Assembly: GCF_965363235.1 (NCBI RefSeq) | Contig: NC_134839.1 | Coordinates: 71,810,910 to 71,874,909 of the forward strand | Origin: Mytilus galloprovincialis | Taxonomy: Eukaryota > Mollusca > Bivalvia > Mytilida > Mytilidae | Direction of reading: 5' to 3' | DNA: 64,000 bases | Part shown: one piece after another, positions 12,101 through 23,542 of the stretch | Layout: each line of letters opens with the position of its first letter | Position numbering within the stretch: the stretch's first letter is position 1 | The notes under the pieces: model-generated | Told to the model about the DNA's origin: nothing | Seen by the model: only the letters and a program-made list of their open reading frames with translations | Databases searched by the model: none | Made by a program: the position numbers and the translations under genes

Positions 12101-15100
12101 ATGGCTTTATTTAATTTTTTATTTCAATCATCCCCAAAGTTTTGAAATATTTCACTGTGTAGTGTAATTTCGGAGATGAAAATTTTTGAAAGTAGGCCAA
12201 TAAAAATAAAAGATTGCTTGTCCATTTTTCCATCTGATTAGAATCATCCATCTCGCTAATAATGCACCTGATATCATATATTAGGGAAGTTATGTTTGAG
12301 TGAATGAAGAACATTTTAATTAAAACACGGTGCTAATAGTGGTATTGAAACCTGACATAGGTATCATTACTTAAATAGTGGGTGTTTAAACTTATTTAAA
12401 TTATATATAAATCTACCCCGTAATAATCCAGGGACCGTGTCAACGAAGCTGTCCTAGGACTAGGACATGTCTTAGGATGGTCTTAGGACACGTCTTAGTC
12501 CTAAGTCAGGTTAACAAAAGTCTCCTAAAATAAGATATGTCCTAAATTTGGTCCTAAAGTTAAGACATACAAATAGGTGTCTTAGGATAGTCCTAAAGGT
12601 TACAATGTCCTAAAACGTAATAAAAACAGCAAATATGGCATAAACTCAATACTAAAAATACTTATACAATATTAAACTATCAAACTGTTATAAGAATTAA
12701 ATTAATAAACACACAAATTTTTTTTTCAATTTTTGTTAAAGATTCAATTGTTACTGTATTACATTAAATAAATGATTAAATTATTTTGTGCTGCCTTTTT
12801 TGAAGCCTAAAAAATAATATCAGTAAAGCAATATTTGTGCGACTGACCAAAACGGTGCAATAAAAATTTAAATATGGGGAAAAAAATACTTTTTTTTTTT
12901 AACTAATCCTCATTCGATACATGTAATGAAATGGAGTGGACCTAAGGACAAAACTAGTTTACGTACTAAAATTTCAGCACGAATATCGCATTTAACAAAG
13001 TTTTGTGACTATTTCATTTTGTTTTCGTATTAAAATCATTTATATCTTCCATCATACTTTTAAATAACGTATTATAATAGTATTACGTTAAATCTTTAAC
13101 TTTCATTTTGCGTTAATTGTTTTCCATACAAAGGTCATATAAATATTAAAATACAATAAAATCTATGTCATAGAAATCTCTATGTATTTTTTTCAATTAA
13201 ATATATATGTGTGTTAGGATGGTCCTAGGACCATCGTAGTTAGTACTGTCCTAAGACAGCTTTGTTTTACATCCTAAGACATGTCTCAGACACGTCCTAA
13301 GACCATCCTAAATAATGTCCTAAGACCTATCTTAGGACATATCCTAGGATACTTTCATTGACACGGCCCCAGAACATTAGAACAAAAAATAAACGTACAT
13401 ACTAGTTACAGACCATACAGTATAACTAATAACAAGAACATGCAAATCTCTTATGAGAGCTGTCTCATTGGCAATTATACCACATTTTCATTTTTATAAA
13501 ACAATATTAAACAAATGTATCAAAAAATGCTCTCAGATACTGAGAGAAGATTAATATCGGCGGCTGTACTTCTGAGGGTTAATTAAATACCATTATATTC
13601 ACAAACGTCATAAAAAATTAAAGGAAGGCACGATCTTATAATCTTGTTTCGATATAAGAATTTGCGAATCATGTTAAATCTCTCAAAACATGTCAGACGC
13701 AATAATTAAACTATTATTAGCATATTATCAGTTATCAGTAAATCACGTTAATTGCATCAGAATATATAAGAAAGCTTATAACGGAATAATGAAAGTATGC
13801 CTGCGTTTTTCTTTTGAAATTTACCGTTAATCCTTTACCTCCAAATGAAAATCCAACTAATCTACTTCTTTCTTCCGGAGGAGACCATTTTGCCCACAGA
13901 ACCTGTGCCCCGGGATACATAGTTGCCTGAATTATGACATTGACAAATAAGATTATCGTTTTTGAATAATAAAATGCATCACAATATATAAGTGCAAATA
14001 TTTGTAGACATCATGGTCATTTTGCCCGTATGTGTAGTTTTCACGTTAAATCATGTGAAAACCCAAACCCGAAGAAGAAATCAAAGTCGAAATCCAAAAT
14101 TCAGAGAGATAGTGACCGTATGAGAACGTTTATTGAGAAGAAGCAAATGTCTCGATTTCCGTTTCAAGAACTTGAGGACAAGGAAATCTCTTCATTTACG
14201 TGTTCCATACAGGACGAATCCGCTGTCCGGACCTTGCTAATAAAGTTTAAAGTATTGGTATTCCGTCTTTGAATTACTATAACACGGAAAACGCCCGGTT
14301 ATAGAAGCATTGTAGGGGGGGGGGGGGGGCACGGATATTTTAGAGAGAACAAAATTCTGGCCCCGAATTTTGCCTTTAAAACATTCTGGTCGTGCCTGGG
14401 TTGAAAAGAATAATCTTGACAACTTATTTGCTATTAAAAAAAAATTCCAACAAAATTATTTAGCATTAAATTTATGAAAAACGGGCGTATTTATTTACAA
14501 CGCTTAAATGCCTTCTATTACACGTCTTATACTTTTTTATATGTCAATAAAAACATTGAACATAACTATTACTTCAAATCATTGACGGTTTTCCTCGACT
14601 AAATCAGAGGAAGATGCTTCTGGTTAACCCTATGGCTTTGACGAAAGATTTGTACAGAAGTCACCACTAGAAAACGTTATTTGTGTATTTTGTCATTATA
14701 ATACTTCTATGGTCTAATTCTTAGCGTTACCTTATTCACTTTTAATCGACATACATCGACATACAACCTTTAGAAGATTTTTTTTTTTATCATTTTACTC
14801 TTTTTTGTAATTATTTTTTTCTTAATGGTTATGTTTTTTTATATTTTTTTTTTTGTTTTTTGTTTTTGTAAGTGTTTTTGACAAATAACTAACTATTAGA
14901 AATAAATTCACTCACATGGGAAAATTTATGTTTTTATTGGATATAATTTGTTTAGTTTTTTTCGTGTATCATATTCAATGTCAACACTATAGTGTATCTT
15001 TATCTTTGTTTACTAGAAAATTGTAGAATGAAATGGCGTTCAATGTCACTTTATTCAATATGAACGAAATATCCTAATCCCCTACATTGCCGTTGATATG

Positions 15101-18100
15101 TATAAAAACGTGAAAAATATTGTACTCACTTCGCCCACACCAATAAATACTCTACAAACAGTTAGAAGATATGGACTTATTCTGGCACAGATTGGTGTAA
15201 GTAGTGTTAGTGTCGATACTAGTAGCATTCCTATTGAAATAATAAGTCGAGGTCCAAATCTTTCTGCCAACCATCCTCCGGGAATCTGTAGAAAGGTGTA
15301 ACCCCAGAAAAATGCACCAAGTATCACACCTTGCAGTTGTTTGTCCCAAACAAATTCTCCCTTCTAAAGAATAGGATATAATTGAAATTAATTAATATCA
15401 AAGACAGTGGAAAATGTCTTTGAGCTTCTTTGAATATATTTATGAATAAAACAAAAAGTCTCACTATGTGTTTACAGCATGTTTTACAAGTTTCTTTAAA
15501 AAAGTATAATTCAGAAACACTGCTGTGTTGTGTGATAACTATTATTTATGTGTCATATGTGGAAATAAGTTTTTAGTCATTCACTATATTACTTTATATT
15601 TGTCGGTTCCTTTTTTGGAAATAAAACTCTTCTCAACTGTATCGGTTAATATTCACCCTGGGCTTTCAGGTTTTCGGCTCTGAGTGTTCCTGATCATGCC
15701 GATGACTGTAAATCTAAAATAGCGATTCGGACGCATACAATTTTTAACGTGTTGTTTTCATTTTCTTTTGTCTATATTAGTTTATGGTTATATGTATAAA
15801 GACCTAATCCAAAAGACCTTCAGACACCATTCAGTGAACACTGACAATCTGATGATTCGTTGATTTTTCAGATCCATTAAAGGAAAATAAATTAAGTATT
15901 TCTTCATATTTAGAAACGTATTTTTGATAGGATCTATTTATTTGCTTTAATAATAAGAAAAGATGACGAAAACAACAATTTATGAATTTCATACGACCGA
16001 AGCGCTTATCTTGGTGTACATACATCAAGAATACACAATGCCCATTATTGAAAGGCAATGATGTATAAGAACCGAAACAGTTCAAGTTTAAAGTTGTGGT
16101 TTTATCAGCGGGAGGTTCAGCTAGCCATAAAAACAGGGTCAATCCACAATTTTTTCTTAAAATGTGCTCTGTCAGTTGTTATCTACCGTCCTTTTCTATG
16201 TATGTTGGTGTTTGCTTTTGTTGTAGTTCAGTGTTTCTGTTGTTCCGTTTTTTTTCCCTTAAAGTTTATGTGTATCACTCAGTTTTGAGTTTGTTACCCG
16301 GATTTGTTTCTTATTAATAGAATTATGACGATTGAACAACGATATACTACTTTTGCATTTAAAGATTGTTTTCATATTTCTTTAAAAAAAATAATTACTG
16401 TTACATGTACTTTTTTGAAAATAAATAAAGGTAATCAGAAAACCAAATGGGTTTTACTCACTTATTGTATTGATTCACGGTTTTAATTTTGTAAATTGCA
16501 ACTGAAAACAATTATAAATCATTAAAAGCTGAGAGGGGGATCAATATCCAATACAATTATGTAACATTGTTTTGTTGTTTTGTTGCAGTGAATAAACAAA
16601 TGTGTTTGTGATAATTCTCAGAAACAGCAATTATTTACGACACGTATTGATATAGCATTCCAAATTTGATGATAATTGGCATAACTATATTTTAGATTAT
16701 GGAATTACTGCATTTGTACACAACTCTGACTTATTTAGAACAATGGTCAAATGAAGCATCATTGGGATGTAATTCTGCATAATGCCGAAAGGGAATACCA
16801 TTAAAGAGCATTTTCAGCAACATCTAGTCTGAGAAGGCTAAAATCTCACAAAATGGCATACTTCTTAACAGAGGCACATTGATTTATGACTGGCATTAAA
16901 AATATATAGTAATTTTGTCGTTTTGTAGCAATATATTTATTGACCCAATGTGTTTTTAAAGATTTTCATTCAATTTGTATGTTCATTTTCTATATTTTAG
17001 TGATCAAAGATATTATTTCTCATGCCCTATATGGGACAACAGCTGCTATTATCTTACCTCCTATACATTTCTAGGAATATGATTGGTTAAAAGCGTCCAC
17101 GTGAAGACCGTGTATATTCAATATTAGGTTAGTAGGGAGGCGGGGCTTAGTTCAATACACGGTTAGTAGTGGATTTACGACTTTGGCACTGTTTGTTTAT
17201 TTAAAAGATAATAAATAGTTATTGTTTGTATTATTTTTTAGTACAGACCAATTGAAGAAGGTTCTTAAAATTGAACACTTGAACACTTAAATATAGAAAT
17301 AAGAAGATGTGTTGTGATAGCAAATGAGACAACTCTAGTCTAAATTCAACAAATAAAGATAGTCGGTAAGATATATTCGTTACATAGTGTGCTAGTGACC
17401 TAATATGATATATACGGGATCAGTAAATATCATATTAGGTCACTAACACACTATGTAACTAATCTATACTATTAAACGAGAAGACCTCATTTTTTGGTGT
17501 CGCTTCTCTTCTTTCCACAATAAATTAATCAACACGCCTCTGTGTCCTATAGGTACAGTGCATAGTCGCATTTGTCATCCATTCATATGATTATTCAGAT
17601 TGAGTTATTTTAGGAGAAAAACGAGAAAAAAAGGCATCCGGGTATTGTCCCGTCATTGTACGAAATTTTAAGTCAGATTAGACTTCCGGTTTGCGTTTTT
17701 CTGTATACTTTGAACATACATATATACTACGAATAAAGTGTATTTTCAGTATTTTATCTGCTATCATTTACAAGTTTACTATTCACGGCAGTCACAGAGT
17801 TTATTAAATAGAGAGTGTCTGTATACTATATCAATGATCACCATGGATCGATTAGTAAACTTAGAATTGAAAGTAAATACGCTTTATTTATATAGAGGGG
17901 GGATAGGACCTTTATCGGGACTCCGGGATCGGGTGTTTTTAAGCTCGGGATTTCGGGATTGACCCTTTCGGGATCCGGGAATCCTTTTTTTCGGATTTCG
18001 GGATGTCGGGATTTGCTTTATTTAAATTCGGGACCTCGGGATTTCGTTTTTTCAAGTCCGGGATTTCGGGATCAAGACCCCTCCTATCCCCCCTCTATAT

Positions 18101-21100
18101 AGTAATGAATGTTCATAATATACAGATAAGCGCTAAAATTATTCATGTGAACTTTTGATACTTTTTCTGAAATTCTCCAGTCATTAAATCTTTTACAAAA
18201 TTCATTGATTACAAAAAAAAAGAAGATGTGGTATGATGATTGCCTTGTTGAGACAACTCTCCACAAGAGACCAAAATGACACAGAAATTAACAATTATAG
18301 GTTACTGTACGGCCTTCAACAAAGAGCAAAGCCCATACCGCATACTCAGCTTCAAAAGGTCCCGAAATGACAATGTAAAACAATGCAAACTAGAAAACTA
18401 GAGGCCTTATTTATGTACAAAAAATGAACGAAAAACAAATATGTAACACATAAACAAACGACAACCACTGAATTACAGGCTCCTTACTTAAATAAATGTT
18501 CATAACATACTAAATGTATGTTCATATTGAAATTGATAGAAAACCAAAAATTGGGAACTTTGGAAATAAAGGTGGAGGGTAAAAAAAAACATTTTCCTGT
18601 CCCCAATAACCTATGACTTATGATACTTTTGCTGAAATTCTCCAGTCATTCTGTATTTAACAAAATTCTTCCAACAACACTTTACATACTGATACTTTAA
18701 ACTACGCTCTGAATGCCCGCGATTTCGCGGGTGTGTTCTAGTAATATTTAGAAATGTATCATTTATCCAGTTTCGTATTTGGTAGGCCTTTTGTACGATA
18801 TGTTTTTTGTTTTGTTTTGTTTTCAATAATCTACATAATATATACTAGATCTACAATGCGTATTAACGGTAGATGAAACCTGCTTCTTGGATCATCCATC
18901 TTTCCGATGATGAAGCGGATTATAGGTTTAGAGCTAATTTCCTTAATGCTTGTAAATGCTTTGTTTGTATAGATGTTTACTCAAGCATTATAATTAAGAT
19001 TGACATCTGCATCCTCTACAAGCATTAGGAAATTAGCTCTAAAACTTTGACAAAGTGCAACCGAATTGAATTTTTGTCTTAATAGAGAAAAGAAAGAAAA
19101 CAATAGAACAAAATAAAACGTTATTGAAGATTTAATTAACTGCTAATACGGTGGCGGTGTTTACCATTAATCTAAACTTGATATGCCATGAGAAAAACGA
19201 CCAAGATACAATGAATATTTAATATAGACATATTTGTATCGTCTTCAGTTTTGTATGATATATTTCAGTTGTCTTTTTCTTGATGTTTTGCTAAGCGAGT
19301 CAATTAAGTCGCAAATTAATAGCTTTCATATTGGGCAAAAGCTCTCGTTATCTTTGTTTTTTTTTAATATTTGGAATCAGTTTGTTTGAATAAGATTAAC
19401 AAAAAACACGAACAAATTTTCAACAAAAATCAAGAAATTCGGATTTTTAATGGGAAATATTTGAACTAAGTCACATGCATGTCCTTAGCAAATACATTTT
19501 ACATCTATATTCCGAAACGAAAACACATATGTCGACAGAGTTACCACGAAACAGCTTCAAAGCTTCAATTTTATGACATTTAAGTGACTTTGTACTTGTA
19601 CTCACCAGAGTTGATGTTGACAGTGCCACTGGGCACTGTTTTATTGTACTTCTAATGATCACTGTACTTGTTTCGTCCTCGGAATGTGTATATATAGTTC
19701 CATTAGAAGTAAAGTTAGAACTTATATTGTATATAGATGAACTATTATCGAGTGTTTGGCCATTGTTCGTAGAATGTCCATGTTTTACCATACAAACAAT
19801 GGCTATACTGAGATTTACCCGTTGAGCATAAAGACAGAAAAATCCACAAAAACATACTATAGATAAACATAAACGTTTAGATGTCCACCATGGAACTGAA
19901 AAGGAAATAAAAACATATCCTTCAAAATGAACTTATTCGTAAAGTGACATGACGGAAAAGAATTTTTCTTGTTGGTTTTATTTTTGCTCGCCAAAGAAGA
20001 TAATCATTGTATGAAACAAATTTTCTAGATATTTATCTTTTTTACGATTCGATTTTTTTTCGTTATGTTATGTTTTTTTTTATGTTATTGTTATTCAATG
20101 TTATTTTTTAATTTTTTATATATAAATTCATTTTTATCCTCATAGAATTTCAAAGAAGGAGAGATTCAAGTTATAATATAATTCAAATTGAATATTTTTA
20201 GTATGCTCACGATGCGTATACTATCATATTGTTGATATCCAATATTATATATTTTACTGGCAATATGAGGTATTTGAGGAGTTGTCTCGCAAATAAATCT
20301 TCGAGACAAGATGTCTTATTTTTATGTTTGTATTATTTGCTTAAATTTAGCACTTTTCTATTCATTTATAAACCTTGGAAGTTCACATTAACACACATAT
20401 TTGATAAGACTCGCCAAGCTATAATCATTTGACAAATAAAGTAAAACATGCTGGGTTTTTTTTTTTTCGATTCAATGTTATATGTTTCTATTTGTCATTC
20501 GTCTAAAGGTTATTGTCTGTATTATGTTGAAATTATATACTTTAAAAAATAGCAGTGAACCTTGTTTTTCTTCACTTGAATCCGCAATGAGTAACAAAAC
20601 GTGTACACAAATTAATTTTCAGCTTCTTAAATTCCTTAAAATTTGATTAAAAAGTGGAAATAGTAGACATTTCTAGCTAAATTCAATTTGTCATTGTCAA
20701 TGCAAAATGAGACAGAGAAAATTTGCGGAATTTGATACAATAAAGGTAAAAACTGACTCTCTAACTTCGTAAAGAAGAAATAGGCGTTTACAATACATCA
20801 ACTAAACACAAAATCAATACTGCTAGAAAAAAATATAAGACGAGAAACAAAATAAAAAAAAAAGAAATAATAAAAAAAGAAAACGAACATTCCATTAACA
20901 ACATTTATAATGACAACTTTATGGTCTTACTCCTTCTGGCATAGTGTTCCTCGACTGTAAAATAGGATTAGATAAATTAAAAGTAATAAAATAAAGAGTG
21001 TTATGTAAGATATCCTCATAATTCTAAGTTTTCACATTGTGGAGGCTATTATCACTAGAAAGGGTTTTACTGCCGGGCAATAGAAGTGAAGGGCATATCA

Positions 21101-23296
21101 TATTTATACACTCCATTCAACTTTTGGGTCTTTTAAAATATAATCTTTGGTCTTGACAAGAAGATACATAATAATATTACTGACAGAACGAAAATTATTA
21201 ATAGGCGATGTTCTAGGTTACCGCATTTTGGAAACAAGAGATTATATTGATATAAAAAAGCGAGGTTATGGGTTACTGCATTCTAAAACAAGAGGCTCTA
21301 AATAGACTGAATCGCACACCTGTATATCTTTTGCTAAACTTTTTCATCAATGATTATTTTTGGTTTTTACCCTTGTGTTCCATTTATGTTTATTTTCCGT
21401 AAAGTAAGCAAACTAGATAAACAAATTGTGAAAAATTGTCATTAAATGATAACTCGTATAGGGGTAATTGACAATTTTGGTCATTTAAACTAATTTGCTG
21501 AACATTGATGTTGTTTACAGTTTATCTTTATCTATAATAATATTCAAGTTTATAACCGAAAACAGCAAAATTCCTTTTAAAATCACAAATTCAGGGGCAA
21601 TAACCTAAAAATCAGAAAACCGATTTGGCTGATAATTTCATTTTAAGACCTTATCCTAATGTATATTTCAACTTCTTGTCTAATTTGCTCATAAAGACTA
21701 AATCCTTTAATTTTTTTAGATATAAGTGAAAATCTGCATTTTACCCATATGTTCTATTTGTAGCCATGGTGGCCTTGTTTTTCTGAGGAAACAGAAAATA
21801 AATCATGCACAAACTGTATTCTAGGTTACCTACAAATCAATTTGTTTTAAGTTCGGTTTAATTTGGTTCATGTAGTTTCAGGTGTGAGTATTTTTAAAAG
21901 TTAGTAAACATGATAAACAAATTTTGTAAAATTTTCCGTAAAAGGAAAATAACTCCTTAAGAATCAATTGATAATTTTGGTCATGTTAACTTTTTTATAA
22001 ATCTTTAATACTTCGCTGAACGTTTTTGCTGTTTACAATTTATCTTTATCTTCAATTAGATTCAAGATAATAACCAAAAACTAAAAATTTTCCTTAAAAT
22101 TACAAATTTAATGGCAGCGAGTTGTTCGATTCATAAGAAAATTTCAGGTCTAATAGATCTTGCCCTTTTGAACATTTTAATCCAATGTCAGATTGTTCTT
22201 AATGATTTAGTCTTCGAGATATTAGCCAAAAACTGCATTTGACCCCTACATTCTATTTCTAGCCATTGCGGCCATGATTTTAATGGATCAAGACTTCGGA
22301 TACACATTATATAAACTCGATACCCCAAGGAAAAAGTAAAATCACAAAAATACTGAACTCAGAGGAAAATCTAATCGGAAAGTCGATAATCACATGGCAA
22401 AATCAAATAACAAAACACATAAAAAACGAATGGACACGAACTGTTTGAAGGTATTTGGCCCAGTAATTTCAGAGAAGATTCTTCGACAAGGCAGACGAGA
22501 GACAACGGACGACGACTGACGCTGATGTCAAAAGCTCACGGCCCCGATGAGCTAAAACGAGATGTCACTTAATTATTCGTCGTGAAGAAGAAAAGTACCA
22601 GCCCCCGGATGTTAAGAAAAAAAAAGGTACCAAACTCCGGATATCCTTTATATCTTTAATTGCTTCCAAAGTTTGTTTATCTGAATATGTTCTATCGTTT
22701 ATTTGTCAGGTTTCTCAACACGTGAATGGGTTTGCATTTGATTATACTTTTCCAATTACTTCACTTATTTATAAATAAAAGAAGAGGTTTATAGTATGCA
22801 CATTAATGAGATAGGGGTCCGACCTATTTCAATACGTTGGTAAAATATTTTTCAGTGAAATTTACTATTCAGAAACTATTGTTTATCTTAATATTTATCA
22901 TCATACCCTTTATTATGATGAGGTGTTCAAGATCCAAGATATATTGAATTCAAATGTTGAAAAATGCAGGTGATATAGTACAAGGTCCCTCTCCGATCAA
23001 ACTAAAGTATTAACTAATTTACCTCCTTCCTTTGCTACCTCTATTTCTTTCTTTTCTTCAAGTATCATGGACTTAAAAGAGTCACAGTGAGGTAGACCAA
23101 GACTCGACTGTCGTCTGTATGACAACCGACGATGGAGACTCCCGCTCCCGATACTCCGACCGCTGAGAACAGAATCATGACGAGTTCTACTGGCAACTGA
23201 ATCATGACGACTTCGTTGGTTCTTTAGTAATCTAGCTTTGGGAGATCCTACATCTCTCATATCTCGTTCTGGTGATTTTGTTGATTTTTCAGACAT
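5924..23296 (-). CDS. SLC17-family vesicular/lysosomal anion transporter, 10 coding exons, complete
   Basis: Exons in coding order: 23296-23023, 19895-19606, 15363-15130, 13926-13839, 11060-10965, 9289-9141, 8462-8313, 7752-7620, 6883-6642, 6124-5924. Every junction has AG and GT sites and the phases agree, giving 1857 nt, 618 residues and a TAG stop. The family is the major-facilitator SLC17 group (sialin, VGLUT, VNUT). Seen: a 91-residue hydrophilic N-terminus; TM1 with RVNLSIAIV; a luminal loop with sequons N142, N148, N152 and N156; QLQGVILGAFFWGYTFLQIP with PGGWLAERFG; a PPEERSRL loop; KPWKSILTS; DIAPKFAGTLFGITN; and an acidic, charged tail. The protein probably sits in vesicle or lysosome membranes and moves organic anions using proton or voltage gradients. 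The substrate cannot be read from sequence. The N-terminus is longer than in typical sialins. SLC17 membership is sure; the subtype (sialin-like or another invertebrate branch) is not. Confidence 0.93.
6642..6883 (-). CDS. SLC17 coding exon 9, TM9-TM11
   Basis: Residues 472-552. MFVPAIFLVILGYMDC, a helix, then NHGDIAPKFAGTLFGITN and APYVVGAIT, all conserved in SLC17. Acceptor TTGCAG/GT, donor AAT/GTAAGT, phase 0. Confidence 0.92.
7465..7650 (-). repeat. 39-bp tandem repeat carrying exon end plus splice donor, five copies
   Basis: The unit reads GCTACACGTAAACTATGTTG then TTCAATAGGTAAGTCTG on the minus strand. It spans the last residues of SLC17 exon 8 and its donor. Possible exon ends are 7620, 7581, 7542, 7504 and 7465. 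Spacing is 39, 39, 38 and 39 nt, so donors 2 and 3 keep frame (13 extra residues each) and donors 4 and 5 do not. Four donors are GTAAGT; the outermost is GTGAGT. Confidence 0.9.
7620..7752 (-). CDS. SLC17 coding exon 8, ending in a duplicated splice donor
   Basis: Residues 428-471 plus one base, assuming the first donor (GT at 7619-7618) is used. NGVFSMIPYLLFWVFIIIAG then FADFFIAREILS and ATRKLCCSIG. Joining this donor to the next exon gives SIGMFVPAIF, the normal family spacing, so the first donor is the ancestral one. Four more copies of the exon end and donor follow in the intron. Confidence 0.87.
8313..8462 (-). CDS. SLC17 coding exon 7
   Basis: Residues 378-427. Contains KPWKSILTSGAMWAILIANA, then a helix, then LLTQMPTYMKEVLKFDIKS, a close family match around TM7-TM8. 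Acceptor ATATAG, donor TCG/GTAGGT, phase 0. Confidence 0.9.
8650..9125 (+). repeat. intronic minisatellite, about 48 bp x 10
   Basis: Units begin GTGTCGATTACTTTTTCG and continue TTGCACACTAGTATCTTGTC. Copies differ by up to about 25 percent and some are shortened. It fills the intron between SLC17 exons 6 and 7, starting only about 15 bases from the exon 6 donor. Confidence 0.8.
9141..9289 (-). CDS. SLC17 coding exon 6, TM6 and central cytoplasmic loop
   Basis: Residues 328-377. GAVSFVWCIVWIVFVRDSPE, then MPGITDIEKKYI as in the family's central loop, ending in an acidic and His-rich stretch (DDEDPDDQHHHK). The acceptor is a plain AATAAG with a weak polypyrimidine tract. Donor AAG/GTAAGA, phase 0. 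Confidence 0.85.
10190..10850 (+). repeat. family C repeat interrupted by a foldback element
   Basis: Family C hallmarks are ACGCCAGACGCGCG, TCGTCTACAAAAGACTCATC and GTTGAAGAGCA. The left part (10190-10288) and right part (10733-10850) are split by a 444-bp palindrome. Other copies: 28258-28660, 34220-34400, 38340-38495, 41542-41640, 45412-45838, 61515-61605. Confidence 0.7.
10289..10732. mobile_element. 444-bp foldback element nested in family C
   Basis: The whole element is an inverted repeat with arms of about 220 bp, roughly 85 percent alike, meeting near 10512. Ends are AGAATGAAATTC and GAATTTCATTCT. A single end of the same family lies at 23543-23616. Non-coding. Confidence 0.85.
10965..11060 (-). 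CDS. SLC17 coding exon 5
   Basis: Residues 296-327 plus one base. CQLGNALAFPIGSLLCAYG then FDGGWPSIYYVLG matches the family segment before TM6. Acceptor TTTACAG, donor TTAG/GTGAAA. Confidence 0.88.
11598..12054. mobile_element. 457-bp MITE, TA target
   Basis: Perfect 21-bp inverted ends starting TATAGGGGTAAATTCAG and ending CTGAATTTACCCCTATA. TA at each edge suggests a mariner-like target duplication. Lies in the intron before SLC17 exon 5; no open frame. Confidence 0.8.
12431..13370. mobile_element. 940-bp TIR element with CTAAGAC arrays
   Basis: Ends GGGACCGTGTCAACGAAG and CTTTCATTGACACGGCCCC are inverted repeats. Just inside both ends are runs of CCTAAGAC/GTCTTAGG words, about 10 at the left and 9 at the right, in opposite orientation. 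The core is AT-rich and non-coding. A truncated second copy is at 48867-49480. Confidence 0.85.
13839..13926 (-). CDS. SLC17 coding exon 4
   Basis: Residues 267-295 plus one base. MYPGAQVLWAKWSPPEERSR aligns to the SLC17 cytoplasmic loop after TM4, followed by LVGFSFGG. Acceptor ATTCAG, donor GGAG/GTAAAG. Confidence 0.9.
14030..14272 (+). other. small Lys-rich open frame, likely mobile-element relic
   Basis: 80 residues: CENPNPKKKSKSKSKIQRDS, RMRTFIEKKQMSRFPFQELE. The composition resembles short basic proteins of bivalve mobile elements, but I cannot name one. It lies in an SLC17 intron on the opposite strand. Confidence 0.2.
15130..15363 (-). CDS. SLC17 coding exon 3, TM2-TM3
   Basis: Residues 189-266. 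Contains the strongest family match, WDKQLQGVILGAFFWGYTF followed by QIPGGWLAERFGPR, then a hydrophobic helix and CRVFIGVGE. Acceptor TTTAG, donor GTGAGT, phase 0 at both ends. Confidence 0.93.
16060..16380 (+). repeat. family B-like tail fragment
   Basis: GGGAGGTTCAGCTAGCCATAAAA, GTTACCCGGATTTGTTTC and ATTGAACAACGATATACTAC match the family B layout with divergence. Related fragments lie at 39400-39560 and 40495-40680 (inverted). Confidence 0.5.
17050..17462 (+). repeat. dispersed repeat ending in a long hairpin, copy 1
   Basis: Begins TTATCTTACCTCCTATACAT and includes GGAGGCGGGGCTTAGTTC. It ends in a palindrome (17379-17459) with arms GTTACATAGTGTGCTAGTGA and inverse. Copy 2 at 55088-55604 has the same order of blocks. 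Confidence 0.75.
17889..18101. mobile_element. 213-bp foldback MITE full of CGGGATTTCGGGA
   Basis: Ends TATATAGAGGGGGGATAGGA and its inverse. The inside is a run of GGGAT/CGGGA words. Non-coding. Confidence 0.75.
18220..18500. repeat. family A dispersed repeat
   Basis: Hallmarks GAAGATGTGGTATGATTGCC, GAGACAACTCTCCAC, GACACAGAAATTAACAA. Other copies or parts: 26015-26430, 26575-26825 (inverted), 36430-36730, 49680-50130. Probably a SINE or the tail of a LINE-like element; no coding sequence. Confidence 0.6.
18931..19041. repeat. inverted repeat, 24-bp arms
   Basis: GAGCTAATTTCCTTAATGCT at the left and its inverse at 19022-19041, about 63 bases apart. Confidence 0.7.
19080..21420. other. no gene apart from SLC17 exon 2
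   Basis: AT-rich intronic sequence on either side of exon 2 (19606-19895). Nothing else recognisable. Confidence 0.5.
19606..19895 (-). CDS. SLC17 coding exon 2, TM1 and glycosylated luminal loop
   Basis: Residues 92-188. VPWWTSKR leads into TM1, with the family's RVNLS signature. A long Ser/Thr/Asn-rich loop follows, with four clustered N-glycosylation sequons (residues 142-158). Acceptor TTTTCAG; donor CTG/GTGAGT, phase 0. Confidence 0.88.
21430..22560 (-). repeat. family G bivalve repeat, diverged, with nested family D
   Basis: On the minus strand it begins with a hairpin AGCTCATCGGGGCCGTGAGC at about 22553, then a CGTC-rich run, then ACTGGGCCAAATA and GGTTATTATCTTGAAT blocks as in 41777-43594. 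A family D piece is inserted at about 22315-22440. Confidence 0.65.
23023..23296 (-). CDS. SLC17 coding exon 1, cytoplasmic N-terminus
   Basis: Residues 1-91 plus one base of codon 92. The ATG at 23296 follows a TTTTCAG acceptor by a few bases, so a 5' UTR exon lies upstream. The donor is GGAG/GTAAAT. The segment is hydrophilic, rich in Ser and Arg, with a repeated RHDSV unit (SRHDSVAS, TRHDSVLS) and RRQSS, all plausible basophilic-kinase sites. KARLLKNQ holds a possible dileucine sorting signal. Confidence 0.85.
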
Positions 23297-23542
23297 TCTG
23301 CTGAAAACAAAATGTTTAAGTAAAAATGATAGGAAGTATATTGGACAAAAAAGAAAGTATCTGAAACATCTCGTAAAAAGATGTAAATATAACCATAAAA
23401 TGCAACACATTTTAGTGTGATGTCAATTCACTTACGTCAACTTGGCTTGAAAAAAAAAAACCGTAAAAATTGTCCAAAGGTATTTGCGCTTATAAATTTA
23501 GCTGTATTATGTTGTTTAAGTTGGAGTCTTCTAGACAGACAA

